Shown: positions 58,301 through 59,959 of the stretch, in pieces | Layout: each line of letters opens with the position of its first letter | Numbering within the stretch: the stretch's first letter is position 1 | Source: Mesocentrotus franciscanus | Taxonomy: Eukaryota; Echinodermata; Echinoidea; Camarodonta; Strongylocentrotidae | Direction: 5' to 3' | DNA length: 64,000 bases | NCBI GenBank assembly: GCA_037976565.1 | Contig: CP137679.1 | Location: 9,779,973 to 9,843,972 of the forward strand | Program-made: the position numbers and the translations under genes | The notes under the pieces: model-generated | What the model was told of the DNA's origin: nothing | Database searches by the model: none | What the model saw: only the letters and a program-made list of their open reading frames with translations

Positions 58301-59951
58301 CTGAGCTGCCCTCAGAATATGTGATTATTTTCCCGATTTTTATGGTCAAATGTGACGGTAAATAACATAAAAATCGAATACACATTTGTAGAAAGTATTA
58401 TTTATTCAGTGTATCTCATTCAAAGTGCCTAAAATAAAGGAAATATCACAACTGGCGGTAAATATACAAACAACGTTAACCCATATCTAAAAATTGCAAT
58501 GGGTATCCAACATTGTCCCGAATGTGTGATTGCAGGTTGTTCATAATGTGACGTCATTTTATCGCATGTAAATAACGCCGTCATTTCACTTTGTGAGTGG
58601 GTTTTGGAAAGGGTATCAAAATTGCAATTAATTTATTCCTCACAATAGTGAGGGCTTTAAAAGTACTTTAGTCATTTTGTTAATGTTCTCAGCTATCTGT
58701 AGAGGTGTGATTTGCCTTTTTTCCAAATTTCAATGAACCTGGCCTTTAAAGACATCAGTTGATAAATTGAACAAAATTCATCCCACAGTAAGCGGCGAAC
58801 AGTAATCCTCCTAAAAATATAAAGACGGCTCTGCACTACTTGTTTGTACGTATTGATTTGTTTATGTAGATTGTTTCGCCAGTTTTCCCTCAAAACCTTG
58901 TGCCAGACTACCGCACCCTGCCTCAGGGGGTTGTGTCTGTGGTTAGAAGTAATGCCTGGGCCTATTCTGTGCATTTACATGCCTGAATGCTCTTGAATTG
59001 CCCAAATTAAATAACGCCTCGTGTGCACAAGAAGCACATACTTTCATACGACACTTAAACACAACTATATCAAGTATTGACCAGAGCCTAACTCAGTCTC
59101 TGGTTGTGTCAAATAAGTCACAAGCAGTACAGTACAGGGCCTATTGACTACAGTCTCTGTATAGGCTCCTTGCTCAGACCCTCTGCCATGCATTCCGACA
59201 AGGTTGTGTGCTTGCACACGCGGCGTCAAATTGGTGACGCACGACTGCGTCAGAGAGAGGTTCGCACCATTTACGAGAGACGTCGCGCTGTTCAGAAATG
59301 AATAGCAAACGGAGCAGCACAAACAATTGGTTGAATAACCGTGATAATATGGATCCTTTGGCTCCATAGGTTCCATTAGCACATTTAATCGAGAAAGTAA
59401 ATTACACAATTAAGCAGACAAATCAACTCTAAGTTTTCTTGGATTGATATTATGAACGATTACACTCTCACATGACAAAAACGAATTAGTTATTTGTCGG
59501 GGGGGGGTTGCTCACATTAACTGAACATATCTTGACTTTGGAATCTACGTTCAATTCATTTTTGTATTTCGACTCTGGAGAGATGATTTTGTTTTAAAAG
59601 AAATAAGTTTTAAAAAATACATAAAATATAACTGTTGCAGACTTAGAGAAGAAAGTGAGATATAATTAGCCCCTTGAAAATACACTCTCGCCATGTTAGG
59701 TCCATAAATTGCAAGAACAAGTACCCTCATAGTTTGATCATGGACAAATATCCAATTAATATCTTCTCACAGAGGCAGACCTGACTTGTGACAGCATGTC
59801 GATGACGCTCATTATGGACAGAGCCCTTCTCGAGATCGGCGACGACGCCCGCGATATCCAGTTCGAAGACGAGTCTTGTGTTGGATACGACCACGACAGT
59901 CAGCATGTTGCGATCACCACCACGTACGACAGATGTGGTACCACGCAAGAG
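13309..59951 (+). CDS. DMBT1-like secreted SRCR/CUB/ZP protein gene (partial, continues past window)
   Basis: Gene-level entry; the span contains large introns and nested transposons. Predicted exons on the + strand: 13309-13381 signal peptide; 41870-41929 and 42392-42451 Thr/Pro/Trp linkers; 44384-44425 Ser/Thr/Pro; 44973-45281 SRCR 1; 45460-45519, 46033-46092, 46936-46995 and 47713-47787 linkers; 50640-50895 and 52911-53008 CUB; 54986-55294 SRCR 2; 56423-56464 Ser/Thr/Pro; 57081-57389 SRCR 3; 59773-59951 ZP-N. All joins keep the frame: every boundary is phase 1 except the intra-CUB intron (phase 2) and the last visible donor (phase 0). The domain set matches DMBT1-like proteins, which are secreted or membrane-released scavenger-type proteins involved in mucosal defence or fertilisation (family knowledge). 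SRCR genes are known to be greatly expanded in sea urchins. No terminal ZP exons or transmembrane segment are seen by 64000. Joining exon 1 over 28 kb is inference. Transcript support would be decisive. Confidence 0.65.
13660..13775. repeat. (TTCAAA)n-type hexamer repeat
   Basis: Imperfect runs of ATTCAAACTCAAATTCAAAT-like hexamers. Confidence 0.75.
13933..14690. repeat. Three tandem ~190-bp copies, the third interrupted by a MITE
   Basis: Each copy starts near GGGGTTCTCAAA (13935, 14130, 14335) and carries GTGATTTCC(T/G)TGAAAG, AACAATGGGCAAATTTAGTT, CATTATGTATGTGATA, CGTGTC, ACACG(T/A)ACCTT, and AAAAGTGGAAG(T/A)TCTGG. The third copy is split by the 14361-14522 palindromic element. No coding content. 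Confidence 0.8.
14361..14522. mobile_element. ~160-bp palindromic MITE starting GGGCCCCGTTGCA
   Basis: The ends are GGGCCCCGTTGCATAAAA and TTTTGTGCAACGGGGCCC, with internal ATTACCATTGATGGTAA hairpins. The neighbouring copies of the flanking repeat are uninterrupted at this spot (GACAGTCCAGATGTG), so the boundary can be read directly; CCAG occurs at both edges. The same terminal style (GGGCCCCGT..TATAA) is seen at 54559-54716. Confidence 0.75.
15311..16025. repeat. Direct duplication of ~150 bp (15311-15475 and 15860-16025)
   Basis: Both copies contain CATTTTGTCCATGTTAATC, CAAATA(C/A)CCAAGCAAAAC, GATGCAAATAA or GATACAAATAA, and AATTTATGACA or AATTTATGACC, followed by TCATGATT. The intervening 380 bp and the AT-rich (AATAAT)n stretch at 16160-16300 hold no gene. 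Confidence 0.6.
16330..17325. other. Unannotated non-coding stretch left of the CACTA terminus
   Basis: No supportable ORF. The 16700-17300 part has a repeat-like look (balanced composition, in contrast to the AT-rich flanks) but I saw no second copy in the window. Confidence 0.35.
17331..17540 (+). repeat. CACTA left terminal repeat and inverted segment
   Basis: The terminal CACTGCAAAAACTGC is followed by GGTGTTAAATTTAACACC. The next part (AGAGATATATACTTA, CGCC and the CCGCCATTACTGAGAAGGGC region) is found inverted at about 20565-20670 (CCTTAGTAATGGCGG, AAGTATATATCTCT), forming an internal inverted pair. Confidence 0.7.
17545..19200. other. CACTA interior without recognised gene
   Basis: AT-rich with simple repeats (GATAGATA-like at 18060-18130, TTCATTCA-like at 18230-18262). 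The open frames have no protein signature. Confidence 0.4.
19204..19590 (-). pseudogene. THAP/P-element-like protein remnant
   Basis: Two minus-strand pieces look like consecutive exons after a THAP zinc finger. The upstream piece (about 19590-19450) contains [12 protein letters not shown]; an AVPTIF motif ends THAP DNA-binding domains. The downstream piece (19398-19204) has EHDYSFS followed by a Lys-rich coiled-coil-like helix ([20 protein letters not shown]), as in the leader after THAP in P-element/THAP9 transposases. The C2CH finger itself was not found. Too little remains for a gene call; it is probably a fragment of a P-like transposon or a THAP gene caught in the CACTA element. Confidence 0.4.
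20690..20970. repeat. Subterminal GGTGTTAA / AACACC repeat cluster
   Basis: More than ten copies of GGTGTT or AACACC (in both orientations) lie in 280 bp, several as palindromes such as GGTGTTAAACAACACC and GGTGTTAATAATCAACACC. The same motif stands at both CACTA termini, so these are probable transposase-binding subterminal repeats. Confidence 0.7.
21161..22018 (-). pseudogene. Transposase C-terminal copy with seven in-frame 35-residue repeats
   Basis: A 285-residue open frame. It begins with [19 protein letters not shown], nearly identical to the same segment in the transposase frame at 23480-24442, and continues to [17 protein letters not shown]. It then repeats a 35-residue unit (core [18 protein letters not shown], then [16 protein letters not shown]) about seven times. 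The DNA period is exactly 105 bp (GAACTAAAATGTTAC at 21241, 21346, 21451, 21556, 21661 and 21766, with a partial at the start), so the frame stays open. The unit begins at the hydrophobic strand region of the transposase C-terminus. It has no own start or upstream catalytic domain, so it is a duplicated fragment rather than a full gene. The long open frame may be a by-product of the 105-bp period. Confidence 0.6.
21180..21890. repeat. 105-bp tandem repeat, about 6.7 units
   Basis: Units share GAACTAAAATGTTAC(T/A)GGCT, ATTTGTCCAAACATCAGTAG, TTCATCAATTAAGGAACTCT and GAAGTCAAAGCATACATAAA. Units differ by only one to a few bases, so the expansion is young or homogenised. A similar GGAACTCTTGTATTCAAAAC stretch recurs at about 22755, beyond the inserted MITE. 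Confidence 0.92.
22072..22727. mobile_element. 656-bp MITE with GGCCCGAATTCAC termini
   Basis: The left end GGCCCGAATTCACAAAGGAG matches, inverted, the right end CTCCTGAGTGAATTCGGGCC apart from a few bases; AAA flanks both sides as a possible 3-bp target duplication. It split a duplicated transposase fragment: similarity to 23660-23880 stops at about 22066. The open frame at 22658-22984 has no recognised domain. Confidence 0.75.
23180..23362. repeat. Hairpin-forming palindromic MITE-like element
   Basis: TTGGCTGAGATATTACC, GATTTCATTTGAAATCACTG and TTATTTTGC on the left pair with GCAAAATAACAGTGATTAAT, TTGAAATC and GACGGTCATATCTCAGCCAA on the right, around a ~30-bp loop. There is no ORF. Confidence 0.75.
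23480..25973 (-). pseudogene. C2H2 zinc-finger DDE transposase, CACTA/EnSpm-like, broken
   Basis: Read right to left. The N-terminal frame (25973-24765, 402 residues) starts with two C2H2-type fingers (C-x2-C about residues 3-25, C-x4-C about 36-60) followed by an acidic stretch [10 protein letters not shown] at about residue 90 and ends at [10 protein letters not shown] (probable first catalytic Asp) and [10 protein letters not shown]. An in-frame TAG stops it at 24762-24764. The same frame continues at once with [10 protein letters not shown] (CxxC) and [10 protein letters not shown] (second Asp) to about 24430. A frameshift near 24410-24440 then moves to the frame 24442-23480, with [10 protein letters not shown] (candidate catalytic Glu) and the [14 protein letters not shown] tail. 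Two lesions make it a pseudogene unless the stop is suppressed. The DNLG/MHDxLEG layout matches animal CACTA-like transposases as I recall them; catalytic residue assignment is inferred. Confidence 0.7.
25960..26226 (-). CDS. Last exon, [10 protein letters not shown] segment with diverged C-terminus
   Basis: Acceptor ACCCTTGCAG. It begins [11 protein letters not shown], then [10 protein letters not shown] and [11 protein letters not shown], as expected for this family. After DISTNDRL the frame no longer resembles the family and stops at 25960, inside the transposase start codon region (25971-25973). An internal GTATAA donor after LISR suggests that the true last exon could be shorter. Confidence 0.5.
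   Translation of the reverse strand, partial: NGVNLDAFLSKGSASQMQPYLLGQGESKGLISRYNIIIDHRAIPSLLDISTNDRLQSRHGRDPGIPQNQRNKIQVADVKCLENNHDMF
25960..33720 (-). CDS. Multi-exon CIDE-N-like / SAMD3-like uncharacterised protein gene, possibly transposon-borne
   Basis: Eight minus-strand exons with GT-AG borders: 33571-33720, 32952-33081, 31543-31665, 30982-31075, 29627-29971, 28887-29052, 27560-27688, 25960-26226. The first six join in one frame (phases 1, 2, 2, 0, 0). The first has a CIDE-N/ubiquitin-like pattern ([24 protein letters not shown]); exon 3 has [18 protein letters not shown]; exon 4 FPTLKDPF; exon 5 [13 protein letters not shown]; exon 8 a [10 protein letters not shown] tail. This order matches a large uncharacterised family, often labelled SAMD3-like, that exists in many copies in fish, cnidarian and echinoderm genomes (from memory). 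The true first exon and ATG are not found. The exon 6 to exon 7 join is out of phase and the C-terminus diverges, so this copy may be decayed. It abuts the transposase on the same strand, inside the CACTA ends. Confidence 0.6.
26526..27554. mobile_element. Tc1/mariner-like non-autonomous element, TA-flanked, ~1.03 kb
   Basis: The left end CAGTTGGAGCCAAAAGTTTA matches, inverted, the right end TAAACTTTTGGCTCCAACTA except at the terminal base; TA flanks both (26524-26525, 27555-27556). The arms extend ~150 bp or more (AAGAGCTTATCACGCTCTT against AAGAGCATGATAAGCTCTT; TGTGCTACCATAA against TTATGGTAGCACA). There is no transposase. The 27040-27232 dispersed repeat is nested inside. Confidence 0.85.
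27040..27232 (+). repeat. Copy of the GACCTTTGACCT / GGGACGGACGGAC interspersed repeat
   Basis: Contains TTTGACCTTTGACCTTGTGA, CAAGTTTGAAGTTGATCC, AGTTATCGCGAGAACG, GGGACGGACGGACC and GCCTCCG. Related to 756-1135. Confidence 0.65.
27560..27688 (-). CDS. Exon with hydrophobic [13 protein letters not shown] segment
   Basis: Acceptor CTTAACAG, donor GTATAT, 43 codons when read in phase 0 ([18 protein letters not shown]). A Tc1/mariner-like element begins only 5 bp into the downstream intron. The preceding exon leaves phase 1, so either a small exon is unseen or the gene is frameshifted. Confidence 0.55.
27756..28352. mobile_element. piggyBac-like non-autonomous element, TTAA-flanked, 597 bp
   Basis: TTAA on both sides (27752-27755, 28353-28356). 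The ends are CCCTAATCAGGCC and, inverted, CCCTAAAAAGACC, with G/C runs just inside both. CCC(T/A) termini with TTAA duplication are diagnostic of piggyBac-type elements (established knowledge). No transposase. It sits in an intron of the minus-strand CIDE-N-like gene. Confidence 0.7.
28887..29052 (-). CDS. Exon with DFKLLFPDK and EKWPQMKMK motifs
   Basis: Acceptor TTTTGACAG, donor GTACTA, phase 0 in and phase 1 out. [20 protein letters not shown] is followed by a helical segment. Its outgoing phase does not match the next exon. Confidence 0.65.
29265..29595 (+). pseudogene. 3' end fragment of an RTE-type LINE with (GATGAT)n tail
   Basis: The + strand frame reads [20 protein letters not shown] at 29270-29330 and carries the remnants of the terminal RT-protein region (RW..DL, KWN). 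A GATGATGAT-rich tail at 29560-29592 follows. An inner palindrome (CACAAAGTTCATGGGGACCA against TGGTGCCCATGGACTTTGTG; CACCAACTTCGAGGCC) shows a local inverted duplication at 29400-29550. It is inserted in an intron of the CIDE-N-like gene. Confidence 0.6.
29627..29971 (-). CDS. 115-codon exon with [13 protein letters not shown] and VNWLK motifs
   Basis: Acceptor TTCAAATAG, donor GTAAGT, phase 0 on both sides. It contains a basic patch, then [20 protein letters not shown] and a helical stretch ending [11 protein letters not shown], typical of this uncharacterised family. No catalytic motif is apparent. Confidence 0.7.
30000..30960. other. Intron, repeat-like content, no exon seen
   Basis: Intron of the CIDE-N-like gene. 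ACCTCGGCCTTCGGCCTTAGT at about 30868 and CTATAACACGCACTGTGATTGG at 30532 look like dispersed-element pieces (a related TCGGCCTGCGGTCTCGGTGA occurs at 55920), but no boundaries were resolved. Confidence 0.4.
30982..31075 (-). CDS. Exon with FPTLKDPF motif
   Basis: Acceptor AAATTACAG, donor GTATGT after a TAT codon, phase 2 to phase 0. It encodes [19 protein letters not shown] followed by SSGY; the next exon supplies EAFYD, completing the family motif. Confidence 0.65.
31543..31665 (-). CDS. Exon with conserved helical motif ([15 protein letters not shown])
   Basis: Acceptor ATTTCATCAG, donor GTAAGT. It encodes [20 protein letters not shown] and then [12 protein letters not shown], the conserved block preceding the FPxLKDP motif in the SAMD3-like family. 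Phase 2 on both sides. Confidence 0.65.
32205..32530. repeat. ~320-bp purine-rich (GA/GGA) tract
   Basis: Almost exclusively A and G on the + strand (GAAGGAGGTGAAG, GGAGGAGGAGC motifs). The minus-strand open frame crossing it (Ser/Pro/Leu) is compositional. It could form triplex DNA; there is no direct evidence. Confidence 0.75.
32952..33081 (-). CDS. Ser-rich linker exon
   Basis: Acceptor TTTTGCAG, donor GTAACA (weaker). Ser/Gln-rich ([10 protein letters not shown]) and then [11 protein letters not shown]. It joins in frame to both neighbours. Low-complexity linker; function unknown. Confidence 0.5.
33571..33720 (-). CDS. CIDE-N-like domain exon
   Basis: The acceptor is TTTCTATCACAG and the donor GTAAGA; phase 1 in and phase 1 out. 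It encodes [20 protein letters not shown], then a [16 protein letters not shown] tail. The DGxxxDEDxxxx..xxMVLxxxxxW pattern resembles the C-terminal half of CIDE-N domains. The preceding exon was not identified. Confidence 0.6.
33990..34437 (+). mobile_element. Mutator-like element copy 1 (left arm plus palindrome)
   Basis: Starts AGACCGAAAATTCCTGTC like the intact copy at 35316. It then has the shared TCTTTCGTTCGTTAGCCTC, GATTTGGGTAGGGTCGGCTC and CATCGGTTCCACTTACCAGA, and a long palindrome at about 34208-34435 around GTTACTGCGAATGCGCTGCA. The right terminus is missing or diverged. It lies just upstream of the CIDE-N-like exon. Confidence 0.7.
34787..35147. mobile_element. Short element with ATGACCGTTACC ends and degenerate internal tandem repeat
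   Basis: The ends ATGACCGTTACC and GGTAACGGTCAT are perfect inverted repeats. Inside, AAATAGGGGTCAA and TGTCCTTGAAAT motifs repeat about six times at 45-60 bp spacing. No ORF. Confidence 0.6.
35675..38570 (-). pseudogene. RTE-clade LINE: APE endonuclease plus reverse transcriptase, nearly full length, frameshifted
   Basis: Minus strand. The endonuclease begins upstream of 38513 with [17 protein letters not shown] and GIAETRW; it continues in the frame 38172-37756 ([28 protein letters not shown]), then in the 683-residue frame 37726-35675 with RT motifs [56 protein letters not shown] and [10 protein letters not shown], and the C-terminal [23 protein letters not shown] and RGRPRINWE. Single frameshifts near 38205 and 37780 break the one long ORF. 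The layout matches RTE elements such as those labelled craniofacial development protein 2-like. The YADD catalytic site is intact, so the copy is young. The region 38570-39330 is probably its 5' part, including a short frame at 38561-38764. Confidence 0.85.
38571..39335 (-). mobile_element. Probable 5' region of the RTE LINE
   Basis: Sits between the LINE coding region and the right MULE arm and is absent from the MULE copy at 49140-49549, so it belongs to the inserted LINE. A 67-residue open frame at 38561-38764 has no recognised domain. Confidence 0.55.
39600..40430. other. CACTA right end and flank
   Basis: Contains the CACTA right subterminal repeats and terminus (to 39927). Then comes a 53-codon + strand frame at 39943-40104 ([20 protein letters not shown] start) of coding-like composition but no recognised family, then A-rich and (AAT)n sequence. 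Confidence 0.35.
40430..40600 (-). repeat. Possible SINE-like segment
   Basis: On the minus strand, GGTGAAGGCTCTTGACTC, ACGAGAGGACCCGGGTTCGG and GTGCTGAGTTTC resemble tRNA-derived SINE head sequence, but the B box is imperfect. Confidence 0.3.
40870..41020 (-). repeat. tRNA-derived SINE copy 1
   Basis: On the minus strand GGTTCGAGTCC (40967-40977 region) is a perfect Pol III B-box, preceded by GGATCACATGGTTCGCG. The body includes CCCCCAGGTGTAGTAAATTG. The same head and body occur at 47045-47220, so this is a family. Confidence 0.65.
41020..41865. other. Intron sequence, AT-rich, no exon seen
   Basis: GATTGATTGATAGGTTTATT at 41012-41035 and the A/T-rich stretch following resemble a LINE 3' end. 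Nothing coding before the 41870 exon. Confidence 0.4.
41870..41929 (+). CDS. Thr/Pro/Trp linker exon 1 (60 bp)
   Basis: Acceptor TCGCTTTAG, donor GTAAGT, phase 1 on both sides, exactly 20 codons. It encodes [20 protein letters not shown]. Probably the first exon after the signal peptide. The flanking introns are duplicated with the other linker exons (CTGACGTATTTTGAT before, TTTGCACCAATACTCAATCC after). Confidence 0.75.
42392..42451 (+). CDS. Thr/Pro/Trp linker exon 2 (60 bp)
   Basis: Acceptor GCGTTTTAG, donor GTAAGT, phase 1/1. It encodes [20 protein letters not shown] with four consecutive Trp. Preceded by the duplicated intron motif CTGACGTATTTTGATT. Confidence 0.8.
42862..44118 (-). pseudogene. 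CR1/L2-like LINE fragment
   Basis: Three overlapping minus-strand frames: 44152-43745 with [12 protein letters not shown] (RT motif), 43784-43245 with the thumb region ([15 protein letters not shown]) and the LDYCKSLY region, and 43330-43040 with the C-terminal [20 protein letters not shown] and [17 protein letters not shown]. The catalytic YADD reads YAGD and sits at a frameshift, so it is dead. A (TAA)n-type tail lies at 42858-42870. The paralogous intron at 56085-56215 lacks the LINE and is an empty site. Confidence 0.8.
44384..44425 (+). CDS. Ser/Thr/Pro linker exon (42 bp)
   Basis: Acceptor TATCAAAG, donor GTAAGT, phase 1/1, 14 codons, [13 protein letters not shown]. The copy at 56423-56464 ([13 protein letters not shown]) stands in the same position before SRCR 3, so exon and intron were duplicated together. 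It supplies the G of the Val codon opening SRCR 1. Confidence 0.7.
44973..45281 (+). CDS. SRCR domain 1 exon
   Basis: A single-exon SRCR domain of 103 codons, acceptor TTTCTTCCACAG, phase 1/1. It has the typical start [20 protein letters not shown], then [51 protein letters not shown]. Six cysteines are visible (group A number). The donor reads GTTAAT, weaker than GTAAAT in the two paralogs, and without splicing a TAA stop follows two codons later. Binds polyanionic or microbial ligands in related proteins (family knowledge). Confidence 0.9.
45460..45519 (+). CDS. Thr/Pro/Trp linker exon 3 (60 bp)
   Basis: Acceptor TTCTTTTTAG, donor GTAAGT, phase 1/1; [20 protein letters not shown]. The preceding intron carries the shared CTGACGTATTTTGATT. 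Confidence 0.8.
46033..46092 (+). CDS. Thr/Pro/Trp linker exon 4 (60 bp)
   Basis: Acceptor TTTCATTTTAG, donor GTAAGT, phase 1/1; [20 protein letters not shown]. The last base is G instead of C, so the junction codon changes from Gln or His to Glu or Asp. Confidence 0.8.
46400..46870. repeat. 157-bp intronic tandem repeat, three units
   Basis: GTTTTCGTCATTG recurs at 46421, 46578 and 46735 (period 157). Each unit includes GTAGGGGGTTCTTCTTCTTT, GAATGCTGAACCTTCAGAAT and TTAATTGTTTTGGATCATCA. The overlapping minus-strand open frames (Lys/Arg/Glu-rich) are repeat artefacts. It lies in the intron between linker exons 4 and 5. Confidence 0.92.
46936..46995 (+). CDS. Thr/Pro/Trp linker exon 5 (60 bp)
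   Basis: Acceptor TTTCGTTTTAG, donor GTAAGT, phase 1/1; starts xAC rather than xAA, then [19 protein letters not shown]. Confidence 0.8.
47045..47220 (-). repeat. tRNA-derived SINE copy 2
   Basis: Minus strand GGTTCGAGTTCC (B box, one mismatch to copy 1), GTGGATCACATGGTTCGCG, and CCCACCCAGGTGTAGTATAT. Same orientation as 40870-41020; inserted in the intron after linker exon 5. Confidence 0.65.
47713..47787 (+). CDS. Thr/Pro/Trp linker exon 6 (75 bp, diverged)
   Basis: Acceptor GTATTTCAG, donor GTACGT, phase 1/1, 25 codons; [20 protein letters not shown] then IHVEG. Three Trp in a row instead of four and longer than its siblings. Its final G joins the CUB exon as a Glu codon. Confidence 0.7.
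48070..48365. repeat. Cryptic short-period repeat (TCCCATTGGTCCTATGTCC type)
   Basis: CCAATGGTCC, CCCATTGGTCC and CTATGTCCC variants recur about every 12-25 bp. The open frames crossing it are artefacts. Confidence 0.7.
49140..49549. mobile_element. Mutator-like element copy 3 (palindrome plus right arm)
   Basis: Carries the uninterrupted centre of the family: GCCGTATTTTAAACTGTTAC, a ~30-bp loop with GGATGACGTCATC, then GTAACAGTTTAAAATACGGC, followed by the right arm ending TCTTCGGTCT at 49549. The left outer arm is missing. This copy shows what the centre of 35316-39588 looked like before the LINE inserted. Confidence 0.75.
49571..49786 (-). CDS. Short acidic ORF in TTAA element
   Basis: 71 residues, initiated by ATT or, four codons later (49777-49775), an ATG giving [20 protein letters not shown], then Asp/Glu/Ser-rich. 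Its stop lies ~20 bp from the end of the MULE fragment, which probably cut the original frame. A compositionally similar ORF (57857-58078) lies in the other TTAA element. It may be the acidic N-terminal exon of the element's lost transposase; no recognised family. Confidence 0.35.
   Translation of the reverse strand: MIMAGEFDQNDLFMDFEEFMEKDDESNEGKRDDSADEDDGSWEDASTSGGEDDREVGEQGDVDVPAAGAGE
50640..50895 (+). CDS. CUB domain exon, N-terminal part
   Basis: Acceptor TTTCTTACAG, phase 1 in, phase 2 out (ATG AG then GTCCGT). The CUB pattern is clear: [58 protein letters not shown]. No cysteine occurs in this exon, whereas classical CUB domains have two disulfides (a few CUBs have one or none). It ends where CUB domains lead into the SS..W.RF.TD strand supplied by the exon at 52911. 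Confidence 0.85.
51094..52285 (-). pseudogene. 5'-truncated LINE reverse transcriptase inside the CUB intron
   Basis: Minus strand: 52223-51627 carries [33 protein letters not shown] and [10 protein letters not shown]; 51597-51094 carries [25 protein letters not shown] and the [16 protein letters not shown]-terminus. A frameshift near 51600-51650 separates them. The upstream endonuclease is absent (5' truncation). The 3' side at 51060-51090 has CCTGGCTACCTGGCTACCT, a short tandem tail. RT motifs place it near RTE and related clades, distinct from the 35675 copy. Confidence 0.8.
52911..53008 (+). CDS. CUB domain exon, C-terminal part
   Basis: Acceptor CTCTTTTAG, donor GTCTGA after ACT ACA G, phase 2 in, phase 1 out. 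With the previous exon it gives [21 protein letters not shown] and [12 protein letters not shown]; WxRFTTDxSxxxxGF is the conserved CUB end. Its frame fits only if joined to 50895 across the LINE-bearing intron, which supports both calls. Confidence 0.8.
53277..54480 (-). pseudogene. 5' portion of a Gypsy-like LTR retrotransposon: gag fragment, leader and LTR part
   Basis: Minus strand. A gag-like frame starts at an ATG near 53944 ([10 protein letters not shown]) and continues, after a frameshift near 53870, in the frame 53916-53728, then in 53539-53336 with [20 protein letters not shown] and [15 protein letters not shown], as in SCAN-like gag of Gypsy-type elements. An in-frame stop at 53336-53338 is followed by more gag-like sequence to ~53277, where it is truncated. 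Upstream, CCGTAACA then TGGGGGCTTGGCC (near 54290-54310) looks like an LTR end and a primer-binding-type region, with LTR sequence to about 54480. No pol or env is present. Broken and non-functional. Confidence 0.65.
54559..54716. mobile_element. ~158-bp MITE with GGGCCCCGTCTTATAAA ends
   Basis: The left end GGGCCCCGTCTTATAAAGAG and right end TTTTTATAAGACAGGGCCC are inverted copies, with GCAACTTATTTGC and GATATCAATCA pairing inside. A diverged copy lies at 56748-56862 (CTCTTTATAGGACAGG). The open frame at 54612-54800 is a shadow. Confidence 0.7.
54986..55294 (+). CDS. SRCR domain 2 exon
   Basis: Acceptor TTTCTTCCACAG, donor GTAAAT, phase 1/1, 103 codons. [72 protein letters not shown]; six cysteines. 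Very close to SRCR 1 and 3 also in the 5' intron (CGTACGTGTTAAAATAGATT shared with 44930), so the module is a recent tandem duplicate. No Ser/Thr/Pro exon is found before it, apparently because the LTR element occupies that place. Confidence 0.9.
55300..56420. other. Intron with duplicated module sequence, LINE-free
   Basis: Holds TGCCCCCTGAAGCCTGTTGC, CCACAGTACGCGGCGAACAG and GGCTCTGCACTACTTG, all repeated at 57460-57490 and 58780-58845. At 56085-56215 it carries the intact counterpart of the sequence broken by the CR1-like LINE at 42862-44118. No exon seen. Confidence 0.55.
56423..56464 (+). CDS. Ser/Thr/Pro linker exon before SRCR 3 (42 bp)
   Basis: Acceptor TATTGAAG, donor GTGAGT, phase 1/1; [13 protein letters not shown]. 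Paralog of 44384-44425 with flanking introns also matching (GTCTCTGTAAAATGACTTGG downstream). Confidence 0.7.
57081..57389 (+). CDS. SRCR domain 3 exon
   Basis: Acceptor TTTCTTCCACAG, donor GTAAAT, phase 1/1, 103 codons. [73 protein letters not shown]; six cysteines. Its closing C joins the ZP exon as a Gln codon. Confidence 0.9.
57508..58745. mobile_element. TTAA-flanked non-autonomous DNA transposon, 1238 bp, with acidic ORF
   Basis: TTAA on both sides (57504-57507, 58746-58749). Perfect 16-bp inverted ends AGGCCAGGTTCATTGA / TCAATGAACCTGGCCT. The paralogous intron near 55385-55405 lacks the element. It carries a 74-codon acidic ORF and no full transposase. TTAA duplication with AGG ends fits Kolobok-like elements (inference). 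Confidence 0.85.
57857..58078 (+). CDS. Short acidic ORF in TTAA element
   Basis: 73 residues from [23 protein letters not shown] then Asp/Glu/Gly-rich and an Ala-rich end; TGA stop. Same acidic character as the ORF at 49571-49786 in the other TTAA element. Could be the first exon of an internally deleted transposase. No recognised domain, no evidence of expression. Confidence 0.4.
   Translation: MDENILDLSFEEIEEGSTSDNDNDNGDLGDLDLEEDLEDFAEVDGQAQAVGAAAVAAYLHEPAYHSQASRPGA
58750..59770. other. Intron before the ZP exon, no exon seen
   Basis: The start repeats 55410-55610 (GCGGCGAACAGTAATC, GGCTCTGCACTACTTG, TTCGCCAGTTTTCC, TGCCAGACTACC). The rest has no recognised coding segment; the 59104-59301 and 59065-59409 frames overlap on opposite strands without domain signal. 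Confidence 0.45.
59773..59951 (+). CDS. Zona pellucida (ZP-N) domain exon
   Basis: Acceptor TCTTCTCACAG, donor GTATGG, phase 1 in, phase 0 out. It encodes [20 protein letters not shown], then [12 protein letters not shown] and [11 protein letters not shown]. Cysteine spacing and the final RCGT match the first half of ZP-N (C1, C2, C3). In DMBT1-like proteins the ZP domain, which drives polymerisation into filaments, follows the SRCR/CUB array, as here. The remaining ZP exons must lie to the right of 64000. Confidence 0.8.
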
Positions 59952-59959
59952 GTATGGTC

